This document shows positions 24,196-32,431 of a DNA stretch of 64,000 nt, piece after piece. The first letter of the stretch is position 1, and every line of letters starts with the position of its first letter. Position numbers and translations under genes: made by a program. This DNA is from Jannaschia rubra (GTDB lineage: Bacteria; Pseudomonadota; Alphaproteobacteria; Rhodobacterales; Rhodobacteraceae), in the NCBI RefSeq assembly GCF_001403735.1, contig NZ_CXPG01000020.1, positions 733,416 through 797,415 on the forward strand. Reading direction: 5' to 3'. Under the pieces are notes generated by a model, which worked only from the letters and a program-made list of their open reading frames with translations, was not told the origin of the DNA and did no database searches.

Positions 24196-24435
24196 TCATT
24201 TGTTGGCACTGGGCTGGCGCGACGACTTCTTGTCCGTCAGGTATGCCCGCCAACGGTCGATCGCGCGGCCTTCATTGACCACCGCATAGAACGCCAGCGT
24301 CGTCTCAGGCCCCTTTTGTCGGAGAAGGCGCAGCTCATGCGCGAGGCCGTCCGCGTCGGAGTGCGGTCGATCCGGAATTCCTTGACGAAGAGACGCGGGT
24401 GGAGAGGACAGAGCAATTGTGTGATGCCGTTTCAT
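24196..24435 (-). CDS. Orphan recombinase tail, 79 aa, with catalytic Tyr
   Basis: A short gene whose last 40 residues (GPETTLAFYAVVNEGRAIDR, then WRAYLTDKKSSRQ) are a clear copy of the C-terminus of the upstream recombinase (SLETTLAFYAEIDEHLALDR, WQAYLVGKKSRQ), including the tyrosine. The first 35 residues are unrelated. Its ATG overlaps the upstream stop by 4 bp and it has no Arg or His box of its own. Either a decayed gene copy or a deliberate small subunit giving a spare tyrosine or C-terminal helix. The reading frame is intact and coupled. Confidence 0.6.
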   Translation of the reverse strand: MKRHHTIALSSPPASLRQGIPDRPHSDADGLAHELRLLRQKGPETTLAFYAVVNEGRAIDRWRAYLTDKKSSRQPSANK

Positions 24436-26522
24436 AGGGTTCCTTTCTCCTTGAAGCCTTTGGGCTGACGCGATTTTTTCCCGACGAGGTATGCTTGCCA
24501 GCGATCGAGCGCGAGGTGCTCATCGATCTCTGCGTAAAACGCGAGAGTTGTCTCGAGGCTCTTGTGTCCCAGCAGCCGCTGCACGTCCGGAAGCCTGTCC
24601 GGATCTTCCTTGAGCCAGAGCCACCCGAGGAAATGACGGTAGAGGTGGGGGTTCATCCGGATGCCTGTGATCCGGTGCGTGTGCCGCATCAACCGTTCCA
24701 GCAGGCCCACGAAGGGCTGATCCCGTTCGACGCTTGAACCCTGGGCTGGGAACAGGAAAGGATTGAGCTCGTCGCCCTTGCGGAGGGCTTTGGGGCGGAT
24801 CTTGTCGAGATACATCCGAAGCCTGCGCGATTCATTTTCTCCCAGAGGGATGGGCAGATCCGGATCGTCGCTGGTGCGCATCTTGACCTCCACGTTCGGG
24901 ACCGTGATCGTGGCCAGCTCGCCGCGCCAGGAGATCCACGAGAGCTTTGCTCGAGTCACGTTCGCCTTTCGCGGAGCTCGGGCAATCAGGATATCGCTGG
25001 CCAGCACGCACATGACATCGCGGACCATTTCGATATCGAGATATTCGAGACGACTTGCTCCGCGCTTCTTGCGGGCCTGTCGGTCCAATTCGGCATTGAC
25101 CTCGTCGATCAGGATCTCACCGAGATCCAGCAGGCGCTGCTGTCTGTCCCCGATGATCTGGCGTAGCTTGTCCTTGTTGCGCTTTGTGATCCCCTTCCCG
25201 CCGGCGGCATAATCCTTGATCGTGGACGCGATACTCTCTACCTCCTCCAGATCCCGGCCGACGTAGTCGCGCGCGAGCTTCTTTATCGCCTTGCCGAGCG
25301 TCGATGCGTAGCTGCTCGGGAATTCGCCCCCGCTATTGCTCACCTGGACGGCTTCGAGAACTCCCTCGACCACGACTGGAATGGTGTATTCCTCCACGCT
25401 CTCGATCAGGTATCCGGTCGCGGTATAGAGCGCCTTCGCTCCGGCGATCATGATGCCCCGGCGGTTCGCAAGCGTTTCTTGTGACCATGTCTCGTCCTCG
25501 ACGAGGAAACCGGCTGAGCGACGCTCCTCCTCGGTCTTCTTTCGCCCGTTCGGCTTTGGTTTCAGAAGGGCCAGCTTGCCGGTCATTGGGAGCTGCGGTT
25601 GGGTCCGATCCAGCTGTTTCAGAAAAGCCTCGTAGGAGAGCCCATCACGCGACTCATCGCCCATGGCCCATCGCGTGACAGGCCCGTCAAATTGCTGGAG
25701 AAACGCTCGCAGAACCGACGTCGAGACCCCATACTTGTCCCTTCCGTCGTCGAAAGGGTGATCCACCGCAGGAAACTGAAACTCTGCGAATGCGGGCTCG
25801 GATGAAAGGCGGGTGCAAAGAGCGGCGACGCGCTTGACGTGCTTGCGGCAGACGGCCTCAGTCTTCGGTGCTTCTGCGCAGCGGCGATGGAAGTAGACCT
25901 CCAGAACAGACTGTGTGATCTCGCGTGGCAACAGGCCTGACTGGTCCAGGAAATGAAGGAATGAGCCAGAGATCAGTTTCATGTCTTGGGGCAAATCCGA
26001 GTTCTGGATGGCTTCATGAACTTCCCGGTAGAGCCCGGTGACGTCGCGGATGCCAGGCTTTCGGTTGCTGCCGCAGACCTCATCGATCGCAGCCAGTGCA
26101 TCGGACTTGTAGTTGCGGAAACTTCCCTGCGAGAGTCCGAGGGTCGCGGGCGACCAACCAGAAAAGCGCTCGATGACACGGTCTCGGTCAACATATTCGA
26201 TCTCGGGCATCCATTCCGCGGCTTGGAGCACCTTCTTGAGGCGAGAAACGAGCGTCGCGTTCCGGCGATCCAAGGCGGCGTCACCGGTCTTCTTGGACAG
26301 CCGAGCGATCAACTGGGCATAGGTCATGCGCGGCTCGAGACCGGGCAGCAGGACACCCATCGCAGTGCCGAGGGCCTCGACCGTGCTCCGCATCGGACGA
26401 TGCCCGGGGCGGTTCAGAATATCCGATACGGCTTTCGGATTGAGGCCAGCCCTCATGGACAGCGACCGCATGGATTCGCCCGAGGTATCGAGGTATTGGC
26501 TTACCTGGTCTTGCAGCAACAT
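24432..26522 (-). CDS. Large tyrosine recombinase with N-terminal HTH, 696 aa
   Basis: The N-terminus (about residues 1-60) is an XRE-like helix-turn-helix: DTSGESMRSLSMRAGLNPKA and VSDILNRPG. A long helical centre follows, then the catalytic part: NPHLYRHFLGWLWLKEDPDR (His and Arg), LGHKSLETTLAFYA (His and Tyr). An HTH fused to a recombinase is unusual and may allow self-repression. GGAAAGGAAG precedes the ATG. It lies 30 bp after the small HTH gene and is coupled to the Tyr fragment downstream. Confidence 0.8.
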   Translation of the reverse strand: MLLQDQVSQYLDTSGESMRSLSMRAGLNPKAVSDILNRPGHRPMRSTVEALGTAMGVLLPGLEPRMTYAQLIARLSKKTGDAALDRRNATLVSRLKKVLQAAEWMPEIEYVDRDRVIERFSGWSPATLGLSQGSFRNYKSDALAAIDEVCGSNRKPGIRDVTGLYREVHEAIQNSDLPQDMKLISGSFLHFLDQSGLLPREITQSVLEVYFHRRCAEAPKTEAVCRKHVKRVAALCTRLSSEPAFAEFQFPAVDHPFDDGRDKYGVSTSVLRAFLQQFDGPVTRWAMGDESRDGLSYEAFLKQLDRTQPQLPMTGKLALLKPKPNGRKKTEEERRSAGFLVEDETWSQETLANRRGIMIAGAKALYTATGYLIESVEEYTIPVVVEGVLEAVQVSNSGGEFPSSYASTLGKAIKKLARDYVGRDLEEVESIASTIKDYAAGGKGITKRNKDKLRQIIGDRQQRLLDLGEILIDEVNAELDRQARKKRGASRLEYLDIEMVRDVMCVLASDILIARAPRKANVTRAKLSWISWRGELATITVPNVEVKMRTSDDPDLPIPLGENESRRLRMYLDKIRPKALRKGDELNPFLFPAQGSSVERDQPFVGLLERLMRHTHRITGIRMNPHLYRHFLGWLWLKEDPDRLPDVQRLLGHKSLETTLAFYAEIDEHLALDRWQAYLVGKKSRQPKGFKEKGTL

Positions 26523-26552
26523 GATTTCGCTTCCTTTCCCGTTGGCGGGCGC

Positions 26553-26795
26553 TCACTCGAGATCGAGATCCGCCCTCCGCACGGGGCGGATTCGATGTTC
26601 GAAGAGCTCCAGCCATTCGGGATGGATCAGCCAGGATTTCCCGACCTTCGTTCCGTCCAGGTAGATGCGACCTCGCGGAGTGAGACATCCGTCCGCGATG
26701 TAGTCGCGGATCGTTCGAGGGCTCCGCTTGAGTTTCCTCGCCACTTCATTGGTCGTCAGATATTCGTCGATCATGAGGTGTTCGTTGTCTTCCAT
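26553..26795 (-). CDS. Small HTH_17/excisionase-like protein, 80 aa
   Basis: LTTNEVARKLKRSPRTIRDY, then YIADGCLTPRGRIYLDGTKV and GKSWLIHPEWLELFE: an AlpA/excisionase winged helix with the K-x-W wing. GAGAGCGAACCAATG stands before the start. It leads the recombinase operon and likely controls it or acts as its directionality factor. Confidence 0.8.
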   Translation of the reverse strand: MEDNEHLMIDEYLTTNEVARKLKRSPRTIRDYIADGCLTPRGRIYLDGTKVGKSWLIHPEWLELFEHRIRPVRRADLDLE

Positions 26796-27195
26796 TGGTT
26801 CGCTCTCCTTGTTGCAGGGGATTTACGCCCCACAATCGGCGACCAAAGCGAGAAGGAACCGAATTCTGAATTTTCTTGATGAATTGCGCCGGATGCGGCG
26901 CGGAACGGTTGCTAATCCTGCAAATCCACGGCTGAATTCTCAGGATTTGCAGGCCTCACCCCATTACGGCCCGTCTCCGGCTGAGTTGTTGCTCGCGTAT
27001 TCGGTCGCTCGAAACCATTGCGGCACCAAACGGCGCCGTCGGGTCGAAAATTTGGAGAGATTGCCGATATCGCCCAAGGGCGGTCGGAAAATACTGGCGA
27101 AATCAGAAGTTTCCATGGAATCGCCTGCACTGAGCTTGTTGCCTCTCCCATGGTCAGGCTGCTACTGAAGGCGAAAACGATAGGCAGAGACAGAC
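26796..27195. other. Divergent intergenic region, 400 bp
   Basis: Separates the leftward recombinase operon from hsdM. It holds the 11-bp inverted repeat at 26917-26953 and is AT-richer than its surroundings near 26860-26950. Promoters for both directions are expected; no coding frame is convincing. Confidence 0.5.
26917..26953. promoter_or_regulatory. Inverted repeat, likely operator
   Basis: CCTGCAAATCC (26917-26927) and GGATTTGCAGG (26943-26953) are exact complements with a 15-bp spacer. It lies about 120 bp before the small HTH gene and 240 bp before hsdM. A candidate binding site for the HTH proteins of the recombinase operon. Confidence 0.45.
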
Positions 27196-29217
27196 ATGGC
27201 CGACTCCGACATCAAGAGCCTCGGCTCGTTTGTATGGTCGATCGCGGAACTCCTCCGCGGCGACCTGAAGCAGTCGGAGTATGGCAAGGTCGTTCTGCCT
27301 TTCGTCGTCCTCCGCCGGCTCGACTGCATCCTTGCGCCAACGAAGGATGCGGTGGTCAGCCTTGCAGAAGACCTCCCCGACGATCTCGACGATTACACAC
27401 GGGACCTCATGCTGTCTGAGGCGGCCGGCGACGGTATCCGGACCTACAACACGAGCTCGCTGACGTTCCGCGCGATGCGTCAGCAGCAGGCCGGCGACAT
27501 CCACAAGAACCTCGTCGCCTACATCACGTCCTTCTCACCAGGTGTCCGCGACATCTTCCTGGATAAGTTCCTGTTCACCGATCAGCTCAAGAGGCTGAAC
27601 GACGCAGGCATCCTCTGGCAGGTCTTCGAAAGGTTCGCACAGATCGACCTGCACCCCAAGTCGGTCTCCAGCACCGAGATGGGCTACCTCTTCGAGGATC
27701 TGATCCGCCGGTTCTCTGAGATCTCGAACGAGACCGCGGGTGAACATTTCACGCCTCGAGAGGTCATCCGCCTGATCGTGAAGCTCGTCACCGATCGCGA
27801 TGCCGACGCGCTGACCGGCTCAGGCATCATCCGCCAGGTCTACGACCCGGCATGCGGAACGGGCGGAATGCTTGCTCTCACCGAGGAGCATCTGCGCCAG
27901 TTGAACGACCGGGTGCGGGTCGAACTCTATGGTCAGGAACTGAACCCGGAATCCTACGCGATCTGCAAGTCGGACATGCTGGTGACCGGCCATGATCCCG
28001 AGAACATCGCGTTCGGCAACACGCTGACGCAGGATGCGCACAAGGAGCGCAGCTACCACTATATGCTCAGCAATCCGCCCTATGGCGTGGACTGGAAGAA
28101 GTATCAGGACCCGATCAGGGAAGAAGCAGAGGCCCTCGGCCATGACGGTCGGTTCGGCGCTGGCCTGCCGCGGATCTCGGACGGACAGCTCCTCTTCCTC
28201 CAGCACATGATCTCGAAGATGCGCGACGACGACGCAGGCTCGCGCATCGGCATCGTCATGAACGGCTCTCCCCTCTTCACCGGCGGCGCCGGCTCGGGCG
28301 AGAGCGAGATCCGGCGGTGGATGCTCGAGAACGATCTCGTCGAGGCGATCATCTCGCTGCCCACCGACCTCTTCTACAACACCGGCATCCAGACCTACGT
28401 CTGGCTCCTTTCGAACCGGAAGGAGCAGAAGCGCCGCGGCAAGGTGCAGCTGATCGACGCCAGCGGAGAGCGTTTCTGGCGCGCGATGCGCAAGTCCCTC
28501 GGCTCGAAGAGGCGGGAGATCTCCGAGGAAGCCATCGACGAGGTCGCGCGTATCTACGGCGACATGTTGAACGGCGACGGCGACTGGGCCGAGGTCTCGA
28601 AGATCTTCCAGACGACCGACTTCGGCTACCGCGAGATCCGGGTGGAGCGGCCGCTGCGGCTGCGGTTCGAGATCACGAAGGAAGCGATCGAACGGTTGCG
28701 GGATCAGAAGCCGATCCAGAAGCTCAATGCGGCGACGGCAGAGGCACTCTGGGCGGCGATCCTGAGCAACATGAACGGTCAGGTCTGGACGGACCGCGTG
28801 CCGTTCCTGAAGGCCCTGGACAAGGCGTTGAAGGCCGCCGACCTCAAGGTTGGGGCGCCGGTCAAGAAGGCGATCGTGGCGGCCCTCGGGGAGCGCGACG
28901 AAGAAGCAGAGATCTGCCGCGACAAGGACGGTAATCCCGAGTCGGACACCGGTCTTCGCGATCATGAGCTGGTGCCGTTGGACCAGGACTGGAGGGATTA
29001 TGTCGCGCGCGAGGTCACGCCCTTCGTGCCCGACGCCTGGGTGGACGAGAGCCACCGCGATGCCGCCGACCGCGGCGTCGGCCGCGTTGGCTACGAGATC
29101 AATTTTAACCGCTATTTCTACCAGTATGTGCCGCCCCGGCCGCTGGAGGAAATCGACACCGAACTGAGGGCGCTGGAAGTGGAGATCGCAGGTCTCCTGA
29201 AGGAGGTCGTCGAGTGA
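27196..29217 (+). CDS. hsdM: Type I restriction methyltransferase subunit HsdM
   Basis: A 673-residue N6-adenine methyltransferase. The N-terminal helical HsdM domain (SLGSFVWSIAELLRGDLKQS) is followed by motif I DPACGTGGM (from Asp217) and motif IV NPPY (residues 293-296). A long C-terminal extension (about residues 480-673) ends RALEVEIAGLLKEVVE, a coiled-coil contact for HsdS. With HsdS it marks host DNA. It opens the hsd operon, but the Abi gene stands between it and hsdS. AGACAGACATG is a weak ribosome-binding site. Confidence 0.95.
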   Translation: MADSDIKSLGSFVWSIAELLRGDLKQSEYGKVVLPFVVLRRLDCILAPTKDAVVSLAEDLPDDLDDYTRDLMLSEAAGDGIRTYNTSSLTFRAMRQQQAGDIHKNLVAYITSFSPGVRDIFLDKFLFTDQLKRLNDAGILWQVFERFAQIDLHPKSVSSTEMGYLFEDLIRRFSEISNETAGEHFTPREVIRLIVKLVTDRDADALTGSGIIRQVYDPACGTGGMLALTEEHLRQLNDRVRVELYGQELNPESYAICKSDMLVTGHDPENIAFGNTLTQDAHKERSYHYMLSNPPYGVDWKKYQDPIREEAEALGHDGRFGAGLPRISDGQLLFLQHMISKMRDDDAGSRIGIVMNGSPLFTGGAGSGESEIRRWMLENDLVEAIISLPTDLFYNTGIQTYVWLLSNRKEQKRRGKVQLIDASGERFWRAMRKSLGSKRREISEEAIDEVARIYGDMLNGDGDWAEVSKIFQTTDFGYREIRVERPLRLRFEITKEAIERLRDQKPIQKLNAATAEALWAAILSNMNGQVWTDRVPFLKALDKALKAADLKVGAPVKKAIVAALGERDEEAEICRDKDGNPESDTGLRDHELVPLDQDWRDYVAREVTPFVPDAWVDESHRDAADRGVGRVGYEINFNRYFYQYVPPRPLEEIDTELRALEVEIAGLLKEVVE

Positions 29218-29245
29218 TTTCCCGCCTGAGCCGTTCGTTTCCTTA

Positions 29246-29274
29246 TTGCTTCCTTAGGAATCCAGCCCTATATA
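29246..29274 (+). promoter_or_regulatory. Promoter inside the hsd operon, in front of the structured RNA
   Basis: TTGCTT (29246-29251), a 17-bp spacer and TATATA (29269-29274). A start near 29281 would begin just before the stem at 29288. This is one of the best sigma-70-like pairs in the window and suggests that the leader RNA and Abi toxin have their own transcript. Confidence 0.6.
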
Positions 29275-29280
29275 TCGTGT

Positions 29281-29345
29281 CAACAAGACCCGCCACGCCT
29301 CGGACAGAGCTTCGGCTCTGCACTGCGCACCCCGGCGGGTTACTT
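29281..29345 (+). ncRNA. Structured RNA upstream of the Abi gene (abiF-RNA-like)
   Basis: Outer stem ACCCGCC (29288-29294) with GGCGGGT (29334-29340). Inside it is a perfect hairpin CAGAGC-TTCG-GCTCTG (29305-29320). A conserved structured RNA is known directly upstream of abiF genes in many bacteria and works as the RNA antitoxin of the HEPN toxin. Position, size and the promoter fit that role. Not compared with the Rfam model, so the family name is an inference. Confidence 0.55.
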
Positions 29346-29380
29346 GTTTCTGAGGGTCTGGTTTCGCGGCGAGGTGCCGC

Positions 29381-30289
29381 ATGAAGTTCGAGAAACCCTC
29401 CACATCCATTCCCGATCAGATCGAGCTTCTCCGCCGACGCGGCATGCTGATTGAGGATCAGGGGCGTGCCGAGCACTATCTCCAGTTCATCTCCTACTAC
29501 CGGCTTCGAGCCTACTGGCTGGCCTTCGAAGTGCCTGCGGCAGAGGATGGGGACCACGCTTTCCGAGAAGGCACGACCTTCGAAAACGTCCTGGGGCTCT
29601 ATGTCTTTGATCGCCAACTGCGACTCTTGATGCTGGACGCGATCGAGCGGGTCGAGGTGGCAATCCGCGCTCAATGGGCGCACCACATGGCGATGACTCA
29701 TGGGCCGCACGGCTATCTGGATCAACATCTATACAAGCGTCGCGACCGTCACGGCCAGGCGGTATCACGATTGACGGATGAGTTCACCTATTCTCGCGAC
29801 ACGTTCGCCGAGCACTATCGCGAAAAATACAGCAGTCCGACCCTGCCGCCGATATGGATGACGGCCGAGATCATCTCGTTCGGGCAGCTTTCGAAGTGGC
29901 TCTACAACTTGAAGAGGCGCGCTGACCGGAACGCCATCGCACGGCCATTCGGTCTTGACGAACGCATCCTGTGTTCGGTCGCGCACCACGTCAGCTATGT
30001 CCGCAACATCTGCGCTCACCATGGAAGGCTCTGGAACAAGCGTTTCACGGTGACGATGCAAGTTCCGGTGAAACCGGCAGCCCTCGGAAAGGCCCTGGAA
30101 GAAGCTGACGAGCGGCGGCTGCACAACACGATCGTCATGCTGGATCACATGTTGTCACTGACCGCCCCTGAGTCGGGATGGCTCGGACGGGTGCGCGCGC
30201 TCATCGAAGCGACGCCCTTGGCATGGCCGTCAGCAATGGGTTTCCCAGATGGATGGCAGGAGCGAGACGTGTGGAGGGTTGCGGTATGA
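29381..30289 (+). CDS. AbiF/AbiD-like Abi_2 HEPN abortive-infection protein
   Basis: A 302-residue Abi_2 family protein. Typical opening [18 protein letters not shown] and [16 protein letters not shown], then [40 protein letters not shown], and the HEPN RNase motif R208-N-I-C-A-H213 in [23 protein letters not shown] members cut RNA; Abi_2 proteins stop growth on phage infection and are thought to be close to the origin of Cas13. It lies between hsdM and hsdS, and its stop overlaps the hsdS ATG. It may be released if the restriction system fails, as PrrC is in EcoprrI. Preceded by a structured RNA with its own promoter. Confidence 0.85.
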   Translation: MKFEKPSTSIPDQIELLRRRGMLIEDQGRAEHYLQFISYYRLRAYWLAFEVPAAEDGDHAFREGTTFENVLGLYVFDRQLRLLMLDAIERVEVAIRAQWAHHMAMTHGPHGYLDQHLYKRRDRHGQAVSRLTDEFTYSRDTFAEHYREKYSSPTLPPIWMTAEIISFGQLSKWLYNLKRRADRNAIARPFGLDERILCSVAHHVSYVRNICAHHGRLWNKRFTVTMQVPVKPAALGKALEEADERRLHNTIVMLDHMLSLTAPESGWLGRVRALIEATPLAWPSAMGFPDGWQERDVWRVAV

Positions 30290-31593
30290 GCGTTCGCCTG
30301 CGGCATCTCGTGGATCTGGCGCCGCGGCCACACCGCCGGCTGCCCGAAGATCTCCCAGTATCGTTTGCCCCTATGGATGCGTTGAAAAACGGGCTGGGGG
30401 GTCTCGGCGAAATGGACGTGCGGCCGTGCGGCGATCTTGCCAAGGGCAGCTACAATTTCTTCGCGAACGGCGATATCCTTCTGGCGAAGGTCACACCATG
30501 CTTCGAGAACGGGAAAAAGGCCCTGACCGCGGACCTGGAGAACGGCATGGGCTTCGCGACGTCCGAAGTGCATGTCGTCCGACCCAGGCGCGGCAAGATC
30601 GACTCCCGCTTTCTCCTGTATCTTTTTTCCTCGGAAGAATTTCGGGCCGAGTGCATGGCGACAATGACCGGCTCCGGGGGGCTACGGCGTGTGAGCGAGT
30701 CCGCGATCCTCAACCATAGACCTACGGTAACAGACCCAAAAGCTCAGAAGGCGATCGCAAATTTCCTCGACCGCGAGACCGCCCGCATCCACCAACTCAT
30801 CGAGAAGAAAGAACGCCTGAGCGTCATCATAGATCTGCGGCGCATCGCTGTGATCACCGCAGCAGTAGGGGGAGATATTGGCCCTGCGGCCAAAGCCATC
30901 GATCATAGCACATCAGATCACCAAGCTCGTCTACGTTTCATGCTCGAGGTTGCTCCATCTGCTCAAGAGATCGAGAACCTGACGGCGGAAGATGACGTGA
31001 CCTTTGCTCCCATGGATTCGCTTTTCGATGGCCTCGGTGGCTTGGACGCCACGAGGTCTCGTCCCTTGGGAGAAGTCTCTTCGGGAAGCTATAACTATTT
31101 CCGAAATGGTGACATTCTATTGGCCAAAGTTACGCCTTGTTTTGAGAATGGTAAGAAGGCGTTGGCAGGCAATCTAATCAATGGCGTGGGCTACGCAACA
31201 TCTGAAGTTCACGTCTTTCGAGCGTCCCCAAACAAACTGGATGCCAGGTTCTTGATCTACCTCCTTTCGTCTGAGGATTTTAGAGCAGAGGGAATGAAGA
31301 GCATGACTGGCTCCGGCGGATTAAAACGTGTGGGTGATGCCGCAGTGCTGAACTACCGCCCCAAAATTGGCAATGTAGATTTACAAAGGAAAGTCGCTGA
31401 CTTCTTAGATGGTGAAATGAGTGCTTTTGAAGCGATAAAAGGGCGAACAAAGGTATCGATAGATAAACTTCAAGAATACCGTGCCGCCCTCATCACCGCA
31501 GCAGTTACCGGACAGATCAACATCGCGACCTACGGCCGCCGTGGCACAACCGACCGCGCCCTGGACCGGATCGAAGCGGAGATGGACGCATGA
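30286..31593 (+). CDS. hsdS: Type I restriction specificity subunit HsdS with duplicated target domains
   Basis: A 435-residue HsdS; the ATG overlaps the Abi stop. Both halves contain the same block: [15 protein letters not shown] / [15 protein letters not shown], then [19 protein letters not shown] exactly in both, then FATSEVHV / YATSEVHV and [10 protein letters not shown] / [10 protein letters not shown]. So the two target-recognition domains are nearly the same at protein level and should read the same half-site twice. The DNA of the second half (about 30890-31480) uses many A/T-ending codons, unlike the GC-rich first half. Conserved helices with [10 protein letters not shown] and [10 protein letters not shown] end each half. 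Confidence 0.93.
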   Translation: MSVRLRHLVDLAPRPHRRLPEDLPVSFAPMDALKNGLGGLGEMDVRPCGDLAKGSYNFFANGDILLAKVTPCFENGKKALTADLENGMGFATSEVHVVRPRRGKIDSRFLLYLFSSEEFRAECMATMTGSGGLRRVSESAILNHRPTVTDPKAQKAIANFLDRETARIHQLIEKKERLSVIIDLRRIAVITAAVGGDIGPAAKAIDHSTSDHQARLRFMLEVAPSAQEIENLTAEDDVTFAPMDSLFDGLGGLDATRSRPLGEVSSGSYNYFRNGDILLAKVTPCFENGKKALAGNLINGVGYATSEVHVFRASPNKLDARFLIYLLSSEDFRAEGMKSMTGSGGLKRVGDAAVLNYRPKIGNVDLQRKVADFLDGEMSAFEAIKGRTKVSIDKLQEYRAALITAAVTGQINIATYGRRGTTDRALDRIEAEMDA

Positions 31594-31997
31594 GCGATAC
31601 GAACCTCCAGAAGTCCGAACTCGTCATCTCGAAAATACTGCAAGTGCTGCTGGAGATGGGACTTCAGCAAGGCAACGTTCTTCAGTTTGACGATGTCGCC
31701 CTACCAGACGAATACGAGCCTTTTTTCGATGGCTGTTGTCTCTGGCTGCTCGAGGAAGAAATTGTTCGATGCACGAACATGCACCAGCTTTTGAGTGGAT
31801 CGGTCGGAATGGTGAACCCGATGATCACGTCGAAAGGATTTGCGCTGCTGGATCAGCCCTTCGCCGGCACCGAAAGCAAGACAAGGGTTGGGCAGGCCGT
31901 GAAGGAAGTCGCGGGGGGACAACGCAACTATGCAGGGATAGGAGACCTCGTGGGCGGCATTCTCGGTGGGTTCACGAAGTCTTTGGGGAATGGTTGA
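31590..31997 (+). CDS. Hypothetical protein of the hsd operon, 135 aa
   Basis: Starts with a 4-bp overlap of the hsdS stop. An N-terminal winged-helix-like part (SELVISKILQVLLEMGLQQG, DEYEPFFDGCCLWLLEEEIV, ITSKGFALLDQPF) is followed by a small glycine-rich end (NYAGIGDLVGGILGGFTKSL) that could contact a membrane. Not recognised as a known family. The tight coupling suggests that it belongs to the defence operon, perhaps as a sensor or helper. Confidence 0.7.
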   Translation: MSDTNLQKSELVISKILQVLLEMGLQQGNVLQFDDVALPDEYEPFFDGCCLWLLEEEIVRCTNMHQLLSGSVGMVNPMITSKGFALLDQPFAGTESKTRVGQAVKEVAGGQRNYAGIGDLVGGILGGFTKSLGNG

Positions 31998-31999
31998 TC

Positions 32000-32431
32000 A
32001 TGGCAGATGCTGACAATGCGAGAGGCATTGAAGAGCTGAAAAGCTTCGTCGAGCATTGGCTCCGGACGCATCCCGGCGTAGAGCCTGTGCCGCCGAAGAA
32101 GGCGACGAGCCGTCAGGTTCACCTGACGGTCTGGCGGACACGATCGAAGGGACGACCAATCGGCCTTGAATCTGGTCATGCCGGCATCTTGAATCTGTGG
32201 CTGACGAGCATGTCTGTCCCGGCAGATCTGCCGGAGGGTGTCGAGATCACCAAGAAGGTCTGGAAGTCTGATGGTTGGGTGGATGCTGTGCCCGATCCTG
32301 CTCGCAAAGGACGCAACGGTGCCAACAGCAACCTGAAACCGTTCGAGGTTTTTAACAGGCGGCCAATCACCAGGTTGGGCCTTCGACGTATCGAGGATGC
32401 CAAGATGATCCTCGAGCAGGTGGTCACATGA
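32000..32431 (+). CDS. Hypothetical protein of the hsd operon, 143 aa
   Basis: Starts 2 bp after the previous stop; its own stop overlaps the next ATG by 4 bp. Begins MADADNARGIEELKSFVEHW. Mixed alpha/beta, with positively charged patches (KKATSRQVHLTVWRTRSKGR and RRPITRLGLRRIEDAKMILE). No motif known to me. A nucleic-acid binding helper for the neighbouring Mrr-like nuclease is possible. Confidence 0.7.
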   Translation: MADADNARGIEELKSFVEHWLRTHPGVEPVPPKKATSRQVHLTVWRTRSKGRPIGLESGHAGILNLWLTSMSVPADLPEGVEITKKVWKSDGWVDAVPDPARKGRNGANSNLKPFEVFNRRPITRLGLRRIEDAKMILEQVVT

